Of a DNA stretch of 64,000 nucleotides, positions 8,781 through 16,116 are shown one piece after another. Location: positions 1,302,001 to 1,366,000 of the forward strand of contig OY970069.1 in assembly GCA_963705325.1 (NCBI GenBank), given 5' to 3'. Source of the stretch: DATARH01 sp963705325. Lineage in GTDB: Bacteria > Pseudomonadota > Alphaproteobacteria > ATCC43930 > CGMCC-115725. The notes under the pieces are model-generated. The model ran no database searches. It saw nothing but the letters and a program-made list of their open reading frames with translations, and was not told where the DNA came from. The stretch's first letter is position 1. Each line of letters begins with the position of its first letter. Made by a program: the position numbers and the translations under genes.

Positions 8781-9491
8781 ATGGAAAGCGATACCGGACG
8801 GCGGGTCGCCGCCGAATTCTTCGGCACGTTCTGGCTGGTCTTCGGCGGCTGCGGCGCGGCGGTGCTCGCAGCCGGCTTTCCCAACCTGGGGATCGGTTTT
8901 CTCGGCGTGGCTTTCGCCTTCGGCCTGACGGTGCTGACGATGGCCTATGCGGTCGGTCATGTCTCGGGCGGGCATTTCAACCCGGCGGTGACGATCGGGC
9001 TGTGGGCGGCCGGGCGCTGCGCCACCCGCCACGTCATCCCCTATGTCGCCGCCCAGGTGATCGCGGCGATTGCGGCGGCGGCGGTGCTGTGGGTCATTGC
9101 CTCGAGCCATGTCGGGTGGGTTCCCGGCGGCTTCGCCAGCAATGGTTACGGCGAGCTCAGCCCCGGCAAGTACGCGCTCGGCGGCTGCTTCCTGATGGAA
9201 GCGGTGATGACCTTCTTCTTCCTCTTCATCATCATCGGCACGACGTCGAAGGGCGCTGCGGTCGGGTTCGCCGGCATCCCGATCGGGTTGGCGCTGACCC
9301 TCATCCATTTGGTGTCGATCCCGGTCACCAACACCTCGGTCAACCCGGCGCGCAGCACCGGGCCGGCGCTGTTCGCCGGCGGCGAGTATATCGGCCAGCT
9401 TTGGCTCTTCTGGGCCGCGCCAATCCTCGGCGCGGTGATCGCAGGGCTCCTGTCGCGCTGGCTGCAGGAGCCGGTCTCCGGCGACGCGTAG
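8781..9491 (+). CDS. aqpZ: Aquaporin Z
   Basis: A 236-residue six-helix major intrinsic protein with both pore motifs: HFNPAVTIGLW after helix 2 and SVNPARSTGPALF before helix 6. The start RRVAAEFFGTFWLVFGGCG is characteristic of AqpZ rather than GlpF, as is the short loop E. It conducts water across the inner membrane; some AqpZ proteins also pass small gases. GAGGGGG upstream of the ATG is a clear ribosome site. It follows cynS by 84 bases, so co-transcription is possible. It converges on the CoA-transferase gene. Confidence 0.95.
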   Translation: MESDTGRRVAAEFFGTFWLVFGGCGAAVLAAGFPNLGIGFLGVAFAFGLTVLTMAYAVGHVSGGHFNPAVTIGLWAAGRCATRHVIPYVAAQVIAAIAAAAVLWVIASSHVGWVPGGFASNGYGELSPGKYALGGCFLMEAVMTFFFLFIIIGTTSKGAAVGFAGIPIGLALTLIHLVSIPVTNTSVNPARSTGPALFAGGEYIGQLWLFWAAPILGAVIAGLLSRWLQEPVSGDA

Positions 9492-9497
9492 TAAGCC

Positions 9498-10685
9498 TTA
9501 CTGCACTGCCCCCTTGTCGCGCAACGCGGCGACCTCCGCGGGCGCGAAGCCGAAGCGCGCCAGCACCTCGTCCGAGTGCTGGCCGTGGAGCGGCGCGGGG
9601 GTCGGCGCCGGGCCAGGAGTGTCGGCGAAGGCGATTGGTTTCGTCATCGTGCGGTAGCGGCCGACGACTGGGTGATCGATCTCCGCGACCAGGTTCTCGG
9701 CGAGCACCTGCGGGTGGTCGAACATGTCCTCGATTGGCCGAACCGCCGCGCACGGCACGCGCTCGCCGAACAACTCCTCCCATTCCAGCGCGGTCTTCTG
9801 CGCCAGCGCGGCGCGCACCTTCGGCACCAGCACCGGCGTCTCGGTGGCCCGCTTGCGCATCGAGTTGTAGCGCGGGTCGTCGGCCAGCTCGCCGAGGCCA
9901 ACCAGCTCGCACATCGCCCGGAAGAAATGGTTCGAATGCACCGAGATGTAGAGCATGCCCTGTTTGGTCGGGTGGATGCCAGTCAAGCCACCGGTGCCGG
10001 AGTCGCGTACCGCGTCGCGGCCCTCGCTGTCGGCCCAGACGAAGCGCCCTGCTTGGATGGTCAATGCGCTGCGCAGCAGCGACAGCGCCAGGTACTGCCC
10101 CTTGCCGGTGCGCTCGCGGTAAAACAGCGCGGCAGCGACGCCGTAGGCCAGCAGGGCGGAGGTGAAATAGTCGACGACCGAGCCGAGCACGAGTTGCGGC
10201 TTATCGATGCCGCCGCCCTGAAACACGGTCATTCCGGTCAGGCATTGCAGGACCTGGTCGAACCCACCCTTGTCGCTGAGCGGACCGCTGTCGCCGTAGC
10301 CGGTGACGCCGGCATAAACCAGGCGCGGGTTGATCTTTTTCAGCCGCGGGTAGTCGATCCCGAGCCGCACCGGCACCGAGGGCCGGAAATTCTCGATCAG
10401 CACGTCGGCCTGCTCGACCATGCGGTGCAGCGCCGCCAGGCCTTCCTTCTGCTTCAGGTCGAGGCTGAGCGCCAGCTTGCCGCGATTGGCGCCGATAAAG
10501 AACCGGCTGTCCCCACCGGGAAGACTCGACGGGAAGTGGCGCAGTTGATCACCTTGCGGCGCCTCGACCTTGATCACAGTCGCGCCGAGATCGGCCAAGA
10601 GCGTGCAGCCGTAGGGGCCGGCGAGGTAGCTGCACAGATCGAGAACGGTAATGCCGGTCAGAGGGCCGGGGATGGGTTCGGTCAT
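9498..10685 (-). CDS. CaiB/BaiF family (class III) CoA-transferase
   Basis: A 395-residue class III CoA-transferase, moving CoA between carboxylic acids. Family motifs: VLDLCSYLAGPYGCTLLADLGA, VIKVEAPQGDQLR, ADVLIENFRPSV and RERTGKGQYLALSL. The catalytic aspartate is in VLGSVVDYFTSALL, replacing the more common GDxxTG form. It overlaps the upstream CoA-ester lyase gene by four bases (ATGA), so the two are translationally coupled. That pairing is typical of dicarboxylate pathways such as malyl-, mesaconyl- or citramalyl-CoA metabolism; the precise acid cannot be told from sequence. Confidence 0.93.
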   Translation of the reverse strand: MTEPIPGPLTGITVLDLCSYLAGPYGCTLLADLGATVIKVEAPQGDQLRHFPSSLPGGDSRFFIGANRGKLALSLDLKQKEGLAALHRMVEQADVLIENFRPSVPVRLGIDYPRLKKINPRLVYAGVTGYGDSGPLSDKGGFDQVLQCLTGMTVFQGGGIDKPQLVLGSVVDYFTSALLAYGVAAALFYRERTGKGQYLALSLLRSALTIQAGRFVWADSEGRDAVRDSGTGGLTGIHPTKQGMLYISVHSNHFFRAMCELVGLGELADDPRYNSMRKRATETPVLVPKVRAALAQKTALEWEELFGERVPCAAVRPIEDMFDHPQVLAENLVAEIDHPVVGRYRTMTKPIAFADTPGPAPTPAPLHGQHSDEVLARFGFAPAEVAALRDKGAVQ

Positions 10686-11557
10686 TTGCCAGCCTTTGCG
10701 CGGATCGCCGCCATCGCGTCCAAGGTGCGCTGGGCGCGGTAGACGATCGGGTAGTCAATGAACTTGCCGTCGAGCTGGATCGCCGCGCTGCCCTCCTTCT
10801 CGGCTCGGGCGAAGGCGGCGACGACCCGCTCGGCGAAGTCGATCTCGGCGTTGGTCGGGGTGAAGACCCGGTTGACCACCGGGATCTGGTTGGGGTGGAT
10901 GCACATCTTGCCCTGGAAACCCATGCCCAGGGCCAGGCGGGTCGAGGCATCGAGCCCCTCCTCGTCCTGCAGGTCGACCCAAACGGTGTCGAGCGGCGCC
11001 TCGATCCCGGCGGCCCGGCTCGCGGTGACGACGCGGGCGCGGGCATAGGCCAGTTCATTTTCGGCGCGGCCCCAGATCATGTTGACGTCAAGGGTGAAGT
11101 CGCCGGCGCCGAACGCGCAATGCTTGACCCGCGTGCCGGCACCAAGGATGGCGTCGATATCGCGCAGCCCCTTGGCGGTCTCGACGATCGGGATCAGATC
11201 GATCCCCCCGGCCGGGAGCCCGCGCTCGCGTTCAAGGTTGGCGAGCAGCCAGTCGATGGTCTGGATCGCCGCTGCGCTCTCGACCTTGGGCAGGACGATC
11301 CCGTCGAGCCCGGGATGGACGATGGCGTTGAAATCGCCGTGGCAGAACTCGGTGTCGGCGGCGTTGACCCGGACGTAGAGCAAGCCGGTGCGGGGTTCGC
11401 CGTAGGCGGCAACGACGGTCTCGCGGGTCGCCGGTTTTTCGGCGATGGCGACGGCGTCCTCGAGATCGAGGATCACCGCGTCGGCCTCGAGGGTCAGCGC
11501 TTTCTCGACCCGGCGTGGATGATTGCCGGGGGCGAAGAGAAAACTGCGCAGCGGCAT
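10682..11557 (-). CDS. HpcH/HpaI aldolase family CoA-ester lyase
   Basis: A 291-residue TIM-barrel lyase of the CitE/malyl-CoA/citramalyl-CoA lyase family. Characteristic segments: RSFLFAPGNHPRRVEKAL at the start, ADAVILDLEDAVA, the metal ligand Glu in IPIVETAKGL, FGAGDFTLDVNM and the late CIHPNQIPVVN. It probably cleaves or forms a carbon bond next to a CoA thioester, using Mg2+. GGGAG upstream fixes the ATG at 11557. It is coupled to the CoA-transferase downstream. Together they could activate and split a hydroxy-dicarboxylate, such as citramalate or malate; that role is inference. Confidence 0.93.
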   Translation of the reverse strand: MPLRSFLFAPGNHPRRVEKALTLEADAVILDLEDAVAIAEKPATRETVVAAYGEPRTGLLYVRVNAADTEFCHGDFNAIVHPGLDGIVLPKVESAAAIQTIDWLLANLERERGLPAGGIDLIPIVETAKGLRDIDAILGAGTRVKHCAFGAGDFTLDVNMIWGRAENELAYARARVVTASRAAGIEAPLDTVWVDLQDEEGLDASTRLALGMGFQGKMCIHPNQIPVVNRVFTPTNAEIDFAERVVAAFARAEKEGSAAIQLDGKFIDYPIVYRAQRTLDAMAAIRAKAGK

Positions 11558-11575
11558 GGCGTCTCCCTTGAATTG

Positions 11576-11665
11576 GCTGTCATTGCGGGCGCAGCGAAGC
11601 AATCTCGTGGTTCGTGCTCATTGCCGTCGAGATTGCTTCGTCGCCTTGTGCCTCGCAATGACAGC
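11576..11665. repeat. Dispersed palindromic repeat, copy 1
   Basis: Two inverted arms face each other: GTCATTGC...CGAAGCAATCTCG on the left (11579-11607) and CGAGATTGCTTCG...GCAATGAC on the right (11628-11662). The left arm has the short form of the internal segment and the right arm the long form. A second copy at 30015-30099 has the reverse arrangement. It lies between the GST stop codon (touching it) and the start of the CoA-ester lyase, where the folded RNA could act as a processing or termination structure. Similar elements are common in alphaproteobacterial genomes. Confidence 0.7.
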
Positions 11666-12300
11666 TAGTTGCCGAGTGAAATCTCCATGCCGCGCTTGGT
11701 CGCCGGACGGGCCATCAGCTCGTCGTACCAGCGCTTGACGTTGGGATAGTCCTTTAAATCGACCTGGTGCCGCTCGTGCCGCCAGGCCCAGCCGAGGATG
11801 GCGAAATCGGCGATCGAAACCGCGTCGCCGGCGGCGTATTTCGCCTCGCCTAGCCGCTTGTCGAAGACGCCGTAGAGGCGGTGCGTCTCCTTCATGTAAC
11901 GCTCGAGTCCGTATCTGCGGTCGGCCTCGTCCTTGACCATCAGGAAGTGGTGGACCTGACCCGGCATCGGACCGAACCCGCCCATCTGCCACATCAGCCA
12001 TTCGAGCACTGGCACCTGGGCACGCAGATCGCCTTTGGGCCAGAACTTGCCGGTTTTCTCGCCGAGATAGATGAGGATCGCGCCCAACTCGAACACGCTG
12101 ATCGATTTGCCGCCGGGGCCGTCGGGATCGACGATCGCCGGGATGCGGTTGTTGGGGCTGATCTTGAGGAATGCGGGGTTGAACTGCTCGCCCTTCGAGA
12201 TATTGACCGGATGGACTGTATAGGGCAGGCCCATTTCCTCGAGCGCGACCGAAATCTTGCGGCCGTTGGGGGTGCCCCAGGCATGAAGTTCGATGGTCAT
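11665..12300 (-). CDS. Glutathione S-transferase (YghU/Ure2-like)
   Basis: A 211-residue GST with an N-terminal thioredoxin-fold domain (WGTPNGRKISVALEEMGLPY) and the glutathione-binding segment NNRIPAIVDPDG followed by SISVFELGAIL. The all-helical C-terminal domain follows. The Ure2p/YghU-type features GTPNGRK and FLKISPNNRIPAI suggest disulfide-bond reductase or conjugating activity with glutathione. It is transcribed toward the CoA-ester lyase, with repeat copy 1 in between. Whether it belongs to the acyl-CoA genes functionally is unknown. Confidence 0.93.
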   Translation of the reverse strand: MTIELHAWGTPNGRKISVALEEMGLPYTVHPVNISKGEQFNPAFLKISPNNRIPAIVDPDGPGGKSISVFELGAILIYLGEKTGKFWPKGDLRAQVPVLEWLMWQMGGFGPMPGQVHHFLMVKDEADRRYGLERYMKETHRLYGVFDKRLGEAKYAAGDAVSIADFAILGWAWRHERHQVDLKDYPNVKRWYDELMARPATKRGMEISLGN

Positions 12301-12376
12301 TTGTCGGTATCTCCAATGGTGGTTGCGGCCAGCATTGCCGCGCGCCGCCAGCCTGTCCAGCCGTCATCGCCTATAT

Positions 12377-12440
12377 CAGGAGGCGGACCACCTGTTATCC
12401 ATCTGTTACCGCGCCGGTTATCAGGAGGTGCGACCTTCTG
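12377..12440 (+). other. Two similar short hairpins in the leader of the carboxylase gene
   Basis: CAGGAGG-CGGA-CCACCTG (12377-12394) and CAGGAGG-TGCGA-CCTTCTG (12422-12440) are two imperfect hairpins, each with one mismatched stem pair, repeated with a 45-base period in the form TATCAGGAGG. TCTGTT recurs four times around them. They lie in the 275-base region between the divergent GST and carboxylase genes. They may be protein-binding sites or leader RNA structures; nothing identifies them further. Confidence 0.3.
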
Positions 12441-12575
12441 TTCGGAATGCCGCGGCCTTCTGTTGTCGATACTGCTAAGGCCGCAGTTGCGGTTCTGCGG
12501 TTCCGTGTCTGGCGATGATTGGACGCTAACACACCATCGCGGCAATATGATGGCGACGACAGAGCGGAGAACCTG

Positions 12576-14138
12576 ATGAGCTGGCAGCCGGAACTTGACG
12601 AGCTACGCCTGCGCGAGCGGATGGCGCGCGAACTGGGCGGGCCGGACAAGGTCAAGCGCCAGCACGACGCCGGCAAGCTGACCATTCGCGAACGCATCGA
12701 CGCGCTTGTGGACAAGGCCAGCTTTCACGAGATCGGCGCCATCGCCGGGAAGGCGGTCTATGACAGCAACAACGAGCTGAAAGAGCTGGTGCCGTCGAAT
12801 TGCGTATTCGGCCGGGCGCGGATCGATGGGCGGCCGGTTGTCGTGGTCGGCGACGATTTCACCGTGCGCGGCGGCTCGGCCGACGCGACGATCCGCGAAA
12901 AGCCGCTGATGGCCGAGCAGATGGCGCATGACCTCCATTTGCCGATTATCCGCATCATCGAAGGCTCGGGCGGCGGCGGCTCGGTCAAGACGATCGAGAC
13001 GACTGGACGTTCCAATCTGCCCGGTCGGGTCAATTCGGCGCTGCCGTATTATTTCACCACGACCAATCTCGGCCTGGTGCCGGTGGTCGCGCTGGGACTG
13101 GGGTCGGTGGCGGGGCTGGGTTCGGCGAGGTTCGCGTCGTCGCACTACTCGGTGATGACCAAGGAGACCTCGGCGATGTTCGTCGCCGGGCCGCCGGTGG
13201 TGAACGCGCTGGGCCGGGAACAACTCGACCGGTTCGAGTTGGGCGGGTGGGAAATCCAAACCCGCTGCGGCGCGGTCGATCACGCGGTCGACAGCGAGGA
13301 GCAGGCGTTCGAGGTGACGCGCCGGTTCCTCTCCTACCTGCCGTCCTCGGTTTACGAGCTGCCGCCCAAGACCGAGCCGACCGACGACCCCGAGCGGCGC
13401 GACGAATTCCTGTTCGACGTGATCCCGCGCGACACGCGCAAGGTTTACAAGATGCGGCCGATCGTCGAGGCGGTGGTCGACAAGGGCAGCTTTTTCGAGA
13501 TGGGCCGGATGTTCGGCCGCGGCATCATCACCGGTCTCGCGCGGATCGACGGCGTGCCGGTGGCGGTGATGGCGTCGGACCCGTTCTTCTATGGCGGCGC
13601 GTGGACGGCCGATGCCTGCGACAAGATCATCCGCTTTGTCGATCTAGCGGAGACTTTCCACCTGCCGGTCGTCTATCTGTGCGATTGCCCAGGCTTCGGG
13701 ATCGGGCTTGAGGCCGAGAAATCGGCGACGATTAGGAAGGGCGTGCGGGCGATGGCCGCGGTCAACCAGACGACGGTGCCGTGGTGCACCTTCCTGGTGC
13801 GCAACGTGTTCGGGGTCGCGGGCGCGGTCAACCAGCCGGCCGGGCGGTTCTCGATCCGCTATGCGTGGCTGTCGGCGCGCTGGGGCTCGTTGCCGCTGGA
13901 GGGCGGGATCGAGGCCGCCTACCGCGCCGAAATCGACGCCGCGCCCGACCGCGCCGTCAAGATCGCCGAGATCGAGGAACGGCTGCAGAAATTGCGTTCG
14001 CCGTTCCGTACCGCCGAGCCGTTCTGGGTCGAGGAAATCATCGACCCGCGCGACACGCGCCGGCTCGCGGTCGATTTCGCCCGGCTGGCTGAGAAGCTGC
14101 GGGTGCCGGGCGAAAGCAAATTCTGCATGCGGCCGTGA
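12576..14138 (+). CDS. Acyl-CoA carboxylase beta (carboxyltransferase) subunit
   Basis: A 520-residue crotonase-fold carboxyltransferase like PccB/MccB. Both halves are present: the N-terminal CoA-binding half (KLTIRERIDALVDKASF, EGSGGGGS, VVALGLGSVAGLGSA) and the C-terminal carboxybiotin half (FFYGGAWTADACDKIIRF, CDCPGFGIGLEAE). It would transfer carboxyl from biotin to an acyl-CoA. No biotin carboxylase/BCCP alpha subunit is adjacent, so a distant partner is needed. I start at the ATG at 12576, after GCGGAGA, rather than the upstream in-frame ATG at 12519. A MaoC hydratase gene follows by 22 bases, suggesting one pathway. Confidence 0.93.
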   Translation: MSWQPELDELRLRERMARELGGPDKVKRQHDAGKLTIRERIDALVDKASFHEIGAIAGKAVYDSNNELKELVPSNCVFGRARIDGRPVVVVGDDFTVRGGSADATIREKPLMAEQMAHDLHLPIIRIIEGSGGGGSVKTIETTGRSNLPGRVNSALPYYFTTTNLGLVPVVALGLGSVAGLGSARFASSHYSVMTKETSAMFVAGPPVVNALGREQLDRFELGGWEIQTRCGAVDHAVDSEEQAFEVTRRFLSYLPSSVYELPPKTEPTDDPERRDEFLFDVIPRDTRKVYKMRPIVEAVVDKGSFFEMGRMFGRGIITGLARIDGVPVAVMASDPFFYGGAWTADACDKIIRFVDLAETFHLPVVYLCDCPGFGIGLEAEKSATIRKGVRAMAAVNQTTVPWCTFLVRNVFGVAGAVNQPAGRFSIRYAWLSARWGSLPLEGGIEAAYRAEIDAAPDRAVKIAEIEERLQKLRSPFRTAEPFWVEEIIDPRDTRRLAVDFARLAEKLRVPGESKFCMRP

Positions 14139-14160
14139 GGCTAACAGAAAGGGGAGAGCA

Positions 14161-14616
14161 ATGCTGGAAGTCGAACGGGGAACCGACCTTACCCAATATG
14201 TCGGCAAGGAGATCGGGGTCAGCGACTGGTACACGGTGACCCAGGAACAGATCGACAAATTCGCCGACGCGACCGGCGACCATCAGTGGATCCATGTCGA
14301 TGTCGAGCGGGCCAAAAAGGATATGCCGGGCGGCAAGACCATTGCGCATGGCTGGCTGACCCTGTCACTTGTGCCGCGGCTCGCCTCGACGATCTACCGG
14401 GTCAAGCAGCGCTCGCGCGGGATCAATTACGGCGCCAACCGGGTGCGCTTCACCGGCCCGGTGCCGGCGGGCTCGCGCATTCGCCTCAGGCTCACGATCA
14501 AGAATGTCGAAAAAGTCGAGGGCGGTGTGCGGGTCACCAACGAGGGCACGATGGAGCTCGAAGGCGCCACCCGCCCGGTGCTGGTCTCCGAGACGATCGG
14601 GATGGTCTACGATTGA
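14161..14616 (+). CDS. MaoC family dehydratase (enoyl-CoA hydratase-like)
   Basis: A 151-residue single hot-dog-fold R-specific hydratase. The active-site Asp and His are in FADATGDHQWIHVD, followed by IAHGWLTLSL, both family hallmarks. It hydrates trans-2-enoyl-CoA esters. AAAGGGGAG precedes the ATG at a good distance. It follows the carboxylase gene and lies near a CoA-transferase and a CoA-ester lyase on the opposite strand. A transferase, hydratase and lyase are the three activities of itaconate or mesaconate degradation, so such a C5 pathway is a reasonable but unproven idea. Confidence 0.92.
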   Translation: MLEVERGTDLTQYVGKEIGVSDWYTVTQEQIDKFADATGDHQWIHVDVERAKKDMPGGKTIAHGWLTLSLVPRLASTIYRVKQRSRGINYGANRVRFTGPVPAGSRIRLRLTIKNVEKVEGGVRVTNEGTMELEGATRPVLVSETIGMVYD

Positions 14617-14633
14617 GGTTGCAGAGGGGTTCT

Positions 14634-14717
14634 GCGTCCTTCGAGACGCGCCTCACGCCTCTCCTCAGGAGGACGAAGGTTTGTGGATGACATCAAGGAC
14701 GGCGTCGTCCTGAGACG
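14634..14717. repeat. Palindromic CCTTCGAGACGCG-type repeat remnant
   Basis: CGTCCTTCGAGACG (14635-14648) faces CTCAGGAGGACG (14664-14675) as an imperfect hairpin, and a further CGTCCTGAGACG sits at 14706-14717. This resembles a second dispersed palindrome family known from alphaproteobacteria, whose arms read about CCTTCGAGACGC and CTCAGGATGA. It fills the gap between the MaoC gene and the DUF1185 gene and ends shortly before the latter's ribosome site. Only one, partly degraded, copy is seen here. Confidence 0.4.
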
Positions 14718-14739
14718 ATCCAGCCAGTGGGAGGATCAC

Positions 14740-15285
14740 ATGCTCGACATTCGCAAGATCGTCACGCTCCGCGATGTGACCTATTCCGAGCTCGGCCACA
14801 AGCCGGCGCGGCCGATTGTTCGGGCGGTCGGGATGGCAGTGATCCACAACCCCTATGCCGGCAAGTATTCCGAGGATTTGCGACAGCTCTGGGAGGCCGG
14901 CGCGGAGATCGGCGAGCGGTTGACGCCGGAGCTGGTGAAGCTGCTCGACGGGCCGGCGGTCAGTTACGGCAAGGGTGCGATCGTCGGGGTGCAGGGCGAG
15001 ATGGAACATGGCGGCGCATGTTGCCACCCGATGCTCGGCAAGCCGATGCGCGCCGCGGTCGGCGGCGGCAAGGCGCTGATCGCCTCGAACGTCAAAGTCG
15101 CGCCGCCCGGCGCCAGCATCGACATCCCGATCGGGCACAAGGACGAGGCGTGGTCGTTCGCGCATTTCGACACGATCACAGTGTCGATCGCCGACTCGCC
15201 GCGCCCGCATGAAATCCTCGTCGCGATCGTCGTCGCCAATGGCGGGCGGCTCGACAACCGCTGCGGCACCGAGCCGATCCGCTAA
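14740..15285 (+). CDS. Amino acid synthesis family protein (DUF1185)
   Basis: A 181-residue protein matching the DUF1185 / 'amino acid synthesis' family (PF06684), a small Bacillus chorismate mutase-like fold seen beside catabolic genes. Recognisable parts are NPYAGKY near residue 35-40, SYGKGAIVG, GEMEHGGACCHP, GKALIASNVK and the final NGGRLDNRCG. Function is not established. The ATG at 14740 has GGGAGG seven bases upstream; the longer frame from 14683 runs back into the repeat and is rejected. It is probably the third gene of the carboxylase-MaoC unit. Confidence 0.88.
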   Translation: MLDIRKIVTLRDVTYSELGHKPARPIVRAVGMAVIHNPYAGKYSEDLRQLWEAGAEIGERLTPELVKLLDGPAVSYGKGAIVGVQGEMEHGGACCHPMLGKPMRAAVGGGKALIASNVKVAPPGASIDIPIGHKDEAWSFAHFDTITVSIADSPRPHEILVAIVVANGGRLDNRCGTEPIR

Positions 15286-15291
15286 CCGGCC

Positions 15292-15708
15292 TTAGTGCCT
15301 GAGGAAGCCGGTCAGGGTTTTGCGCAATTCGGGGATGGCGCCGACGGCGAAGCCGGCGGCGAGAGCGGCGCCGACGGTGCCGTAAGGATGCTCGCGCGTC
15401 GTATTGACGATCTGCTGCGCGACGAGCGCCCCCAGATCGGCCGCGGCGTCGTCGACCGTGTTGTGCGAGCGTGCCACGGCCGGCGGCGCGGCAGGGCACA
15501 GAACGCGCCGTGCGACAATGCCGAAAAGGGCTGCCAGAACCAGGCCGCCGCCGCCGACAATCGCCGCCGCGGCAGGCGGACTCAGTTCTTTGGCCTCAAG
15601 CTCAAAAAATATTGCCGCGCCGAGGAACCCGACGGCGATCATAGCGACGACCAGAGCAAGAATGAGCCACGCGGCCGCCAGTCCAAGCCGCGCCCCGAAC
15701 CGGGGCAT
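15292..15708 (-). CDS. Small membrane protein, holin-X/YqjE-like
   Basis: A 138-residue protein with two strong N-terminal transmembrane helices (about residues 8-35 and 46-68), a polar middle and a weaker hydrophobic C-terminal stretch with HPYGTVGAALAAGFAVG. The two-helix part resembles the YqjE / 'phage holin superfamily III' membrane proteins; the C-terminal part resembles the YqjD anchor. Such proteins commonly occur beside YqjD/DUF883 genes, as here. A role in envelope stress or ribosome tethering is known only for distant relatives. It is not evidence of a prophage. Confidence 0.7.
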   Translation of the reverse strand: MPRFGARLGLAAAWLILALVVAMIAVGFLGAAIFFELEAKELSPPAAAAIVGGGGLVLAALFGIVARRVLCPAAPPAVARSHNTVDDAAADLGALVAQQIVNTTREHPYGTVGAALAAGFAVGAIPELRKTLTGFLRH

Positions 15709-15714
15709 CGTCGC

Positions 15715-15999
15715 CTAACCGCGACGGCCGTGGAGCAGCATGCCGAGGATGAGGCCGGTCGAGAACGCGGCGAGCGCCGAGGCGAACGGCCGCTCCTCGA
15801 TTTCCTGGCCGACCTGCTGCGCCTTTTGGCGCACTTCGCCCCACATTTTCTCGGCCGATTGCTGAGCCGTGGCGCTGGCCTGCGACACGCCGTTATTGGC
15901 GAGGCTGCGCACGTCCGCGGTCATCTTCGCGAAATCGGCTCGGAGCTGCTGCAAATCAGCCTGCAGGGCGGCGAGGTCGGGTTGAAGGCTGGCGGCCAT
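15715..15999 (-). CDS. DUF883 / YqjD-ElaB-like membrane-anchored protein
   Basis: A 94-residue protein made of a long amphipathic, probably coiled-coil helix rich in Ala, Gln and Asp (residues 5-65), a PFASALAAFSTGLILGMLL transmembrane anchor and a basic tail HGRRG. That architecture is the ElaB/YqjD family, in E. coli inner-membrane proteins that bind ribosomes in stationary phase. GAGGA seven bases before the ATG at 15999 decides the start; longer frames to 16047 are less likely. It is six bases upstream of the companion membrane protein gene in the same transcript. Confidence 0.65.
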   Translation of the reverse strand: MAASLQPDLAALQADLQQLRADFAKMTADVRSLANNGVSQASATAQQSAEKMWGEVRQKAQQVGQEIEERPFASALAAFSTGLILGMLLHGRRG

Positions 16000-16116
16000 G
16001 ACATTCCTCATCGGTTGCGACAAGAGCGGAACACCCACCGCGCGCAAAGGTTCAGCGAGTATTCAGCTATCGTCCGCCCGGGCGCGGGGGCCGGCATTGA
16101 TCTGGATCAGCCGCGT

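Noticed and set aside
15292..15999. Possible prophage remnant because of a holin-like protein
   Set aside because: The holin-X similarity is to housekeeping YqjE-type membrane proteins, the neighbour is YqjD-like, and there are no phage genes around.
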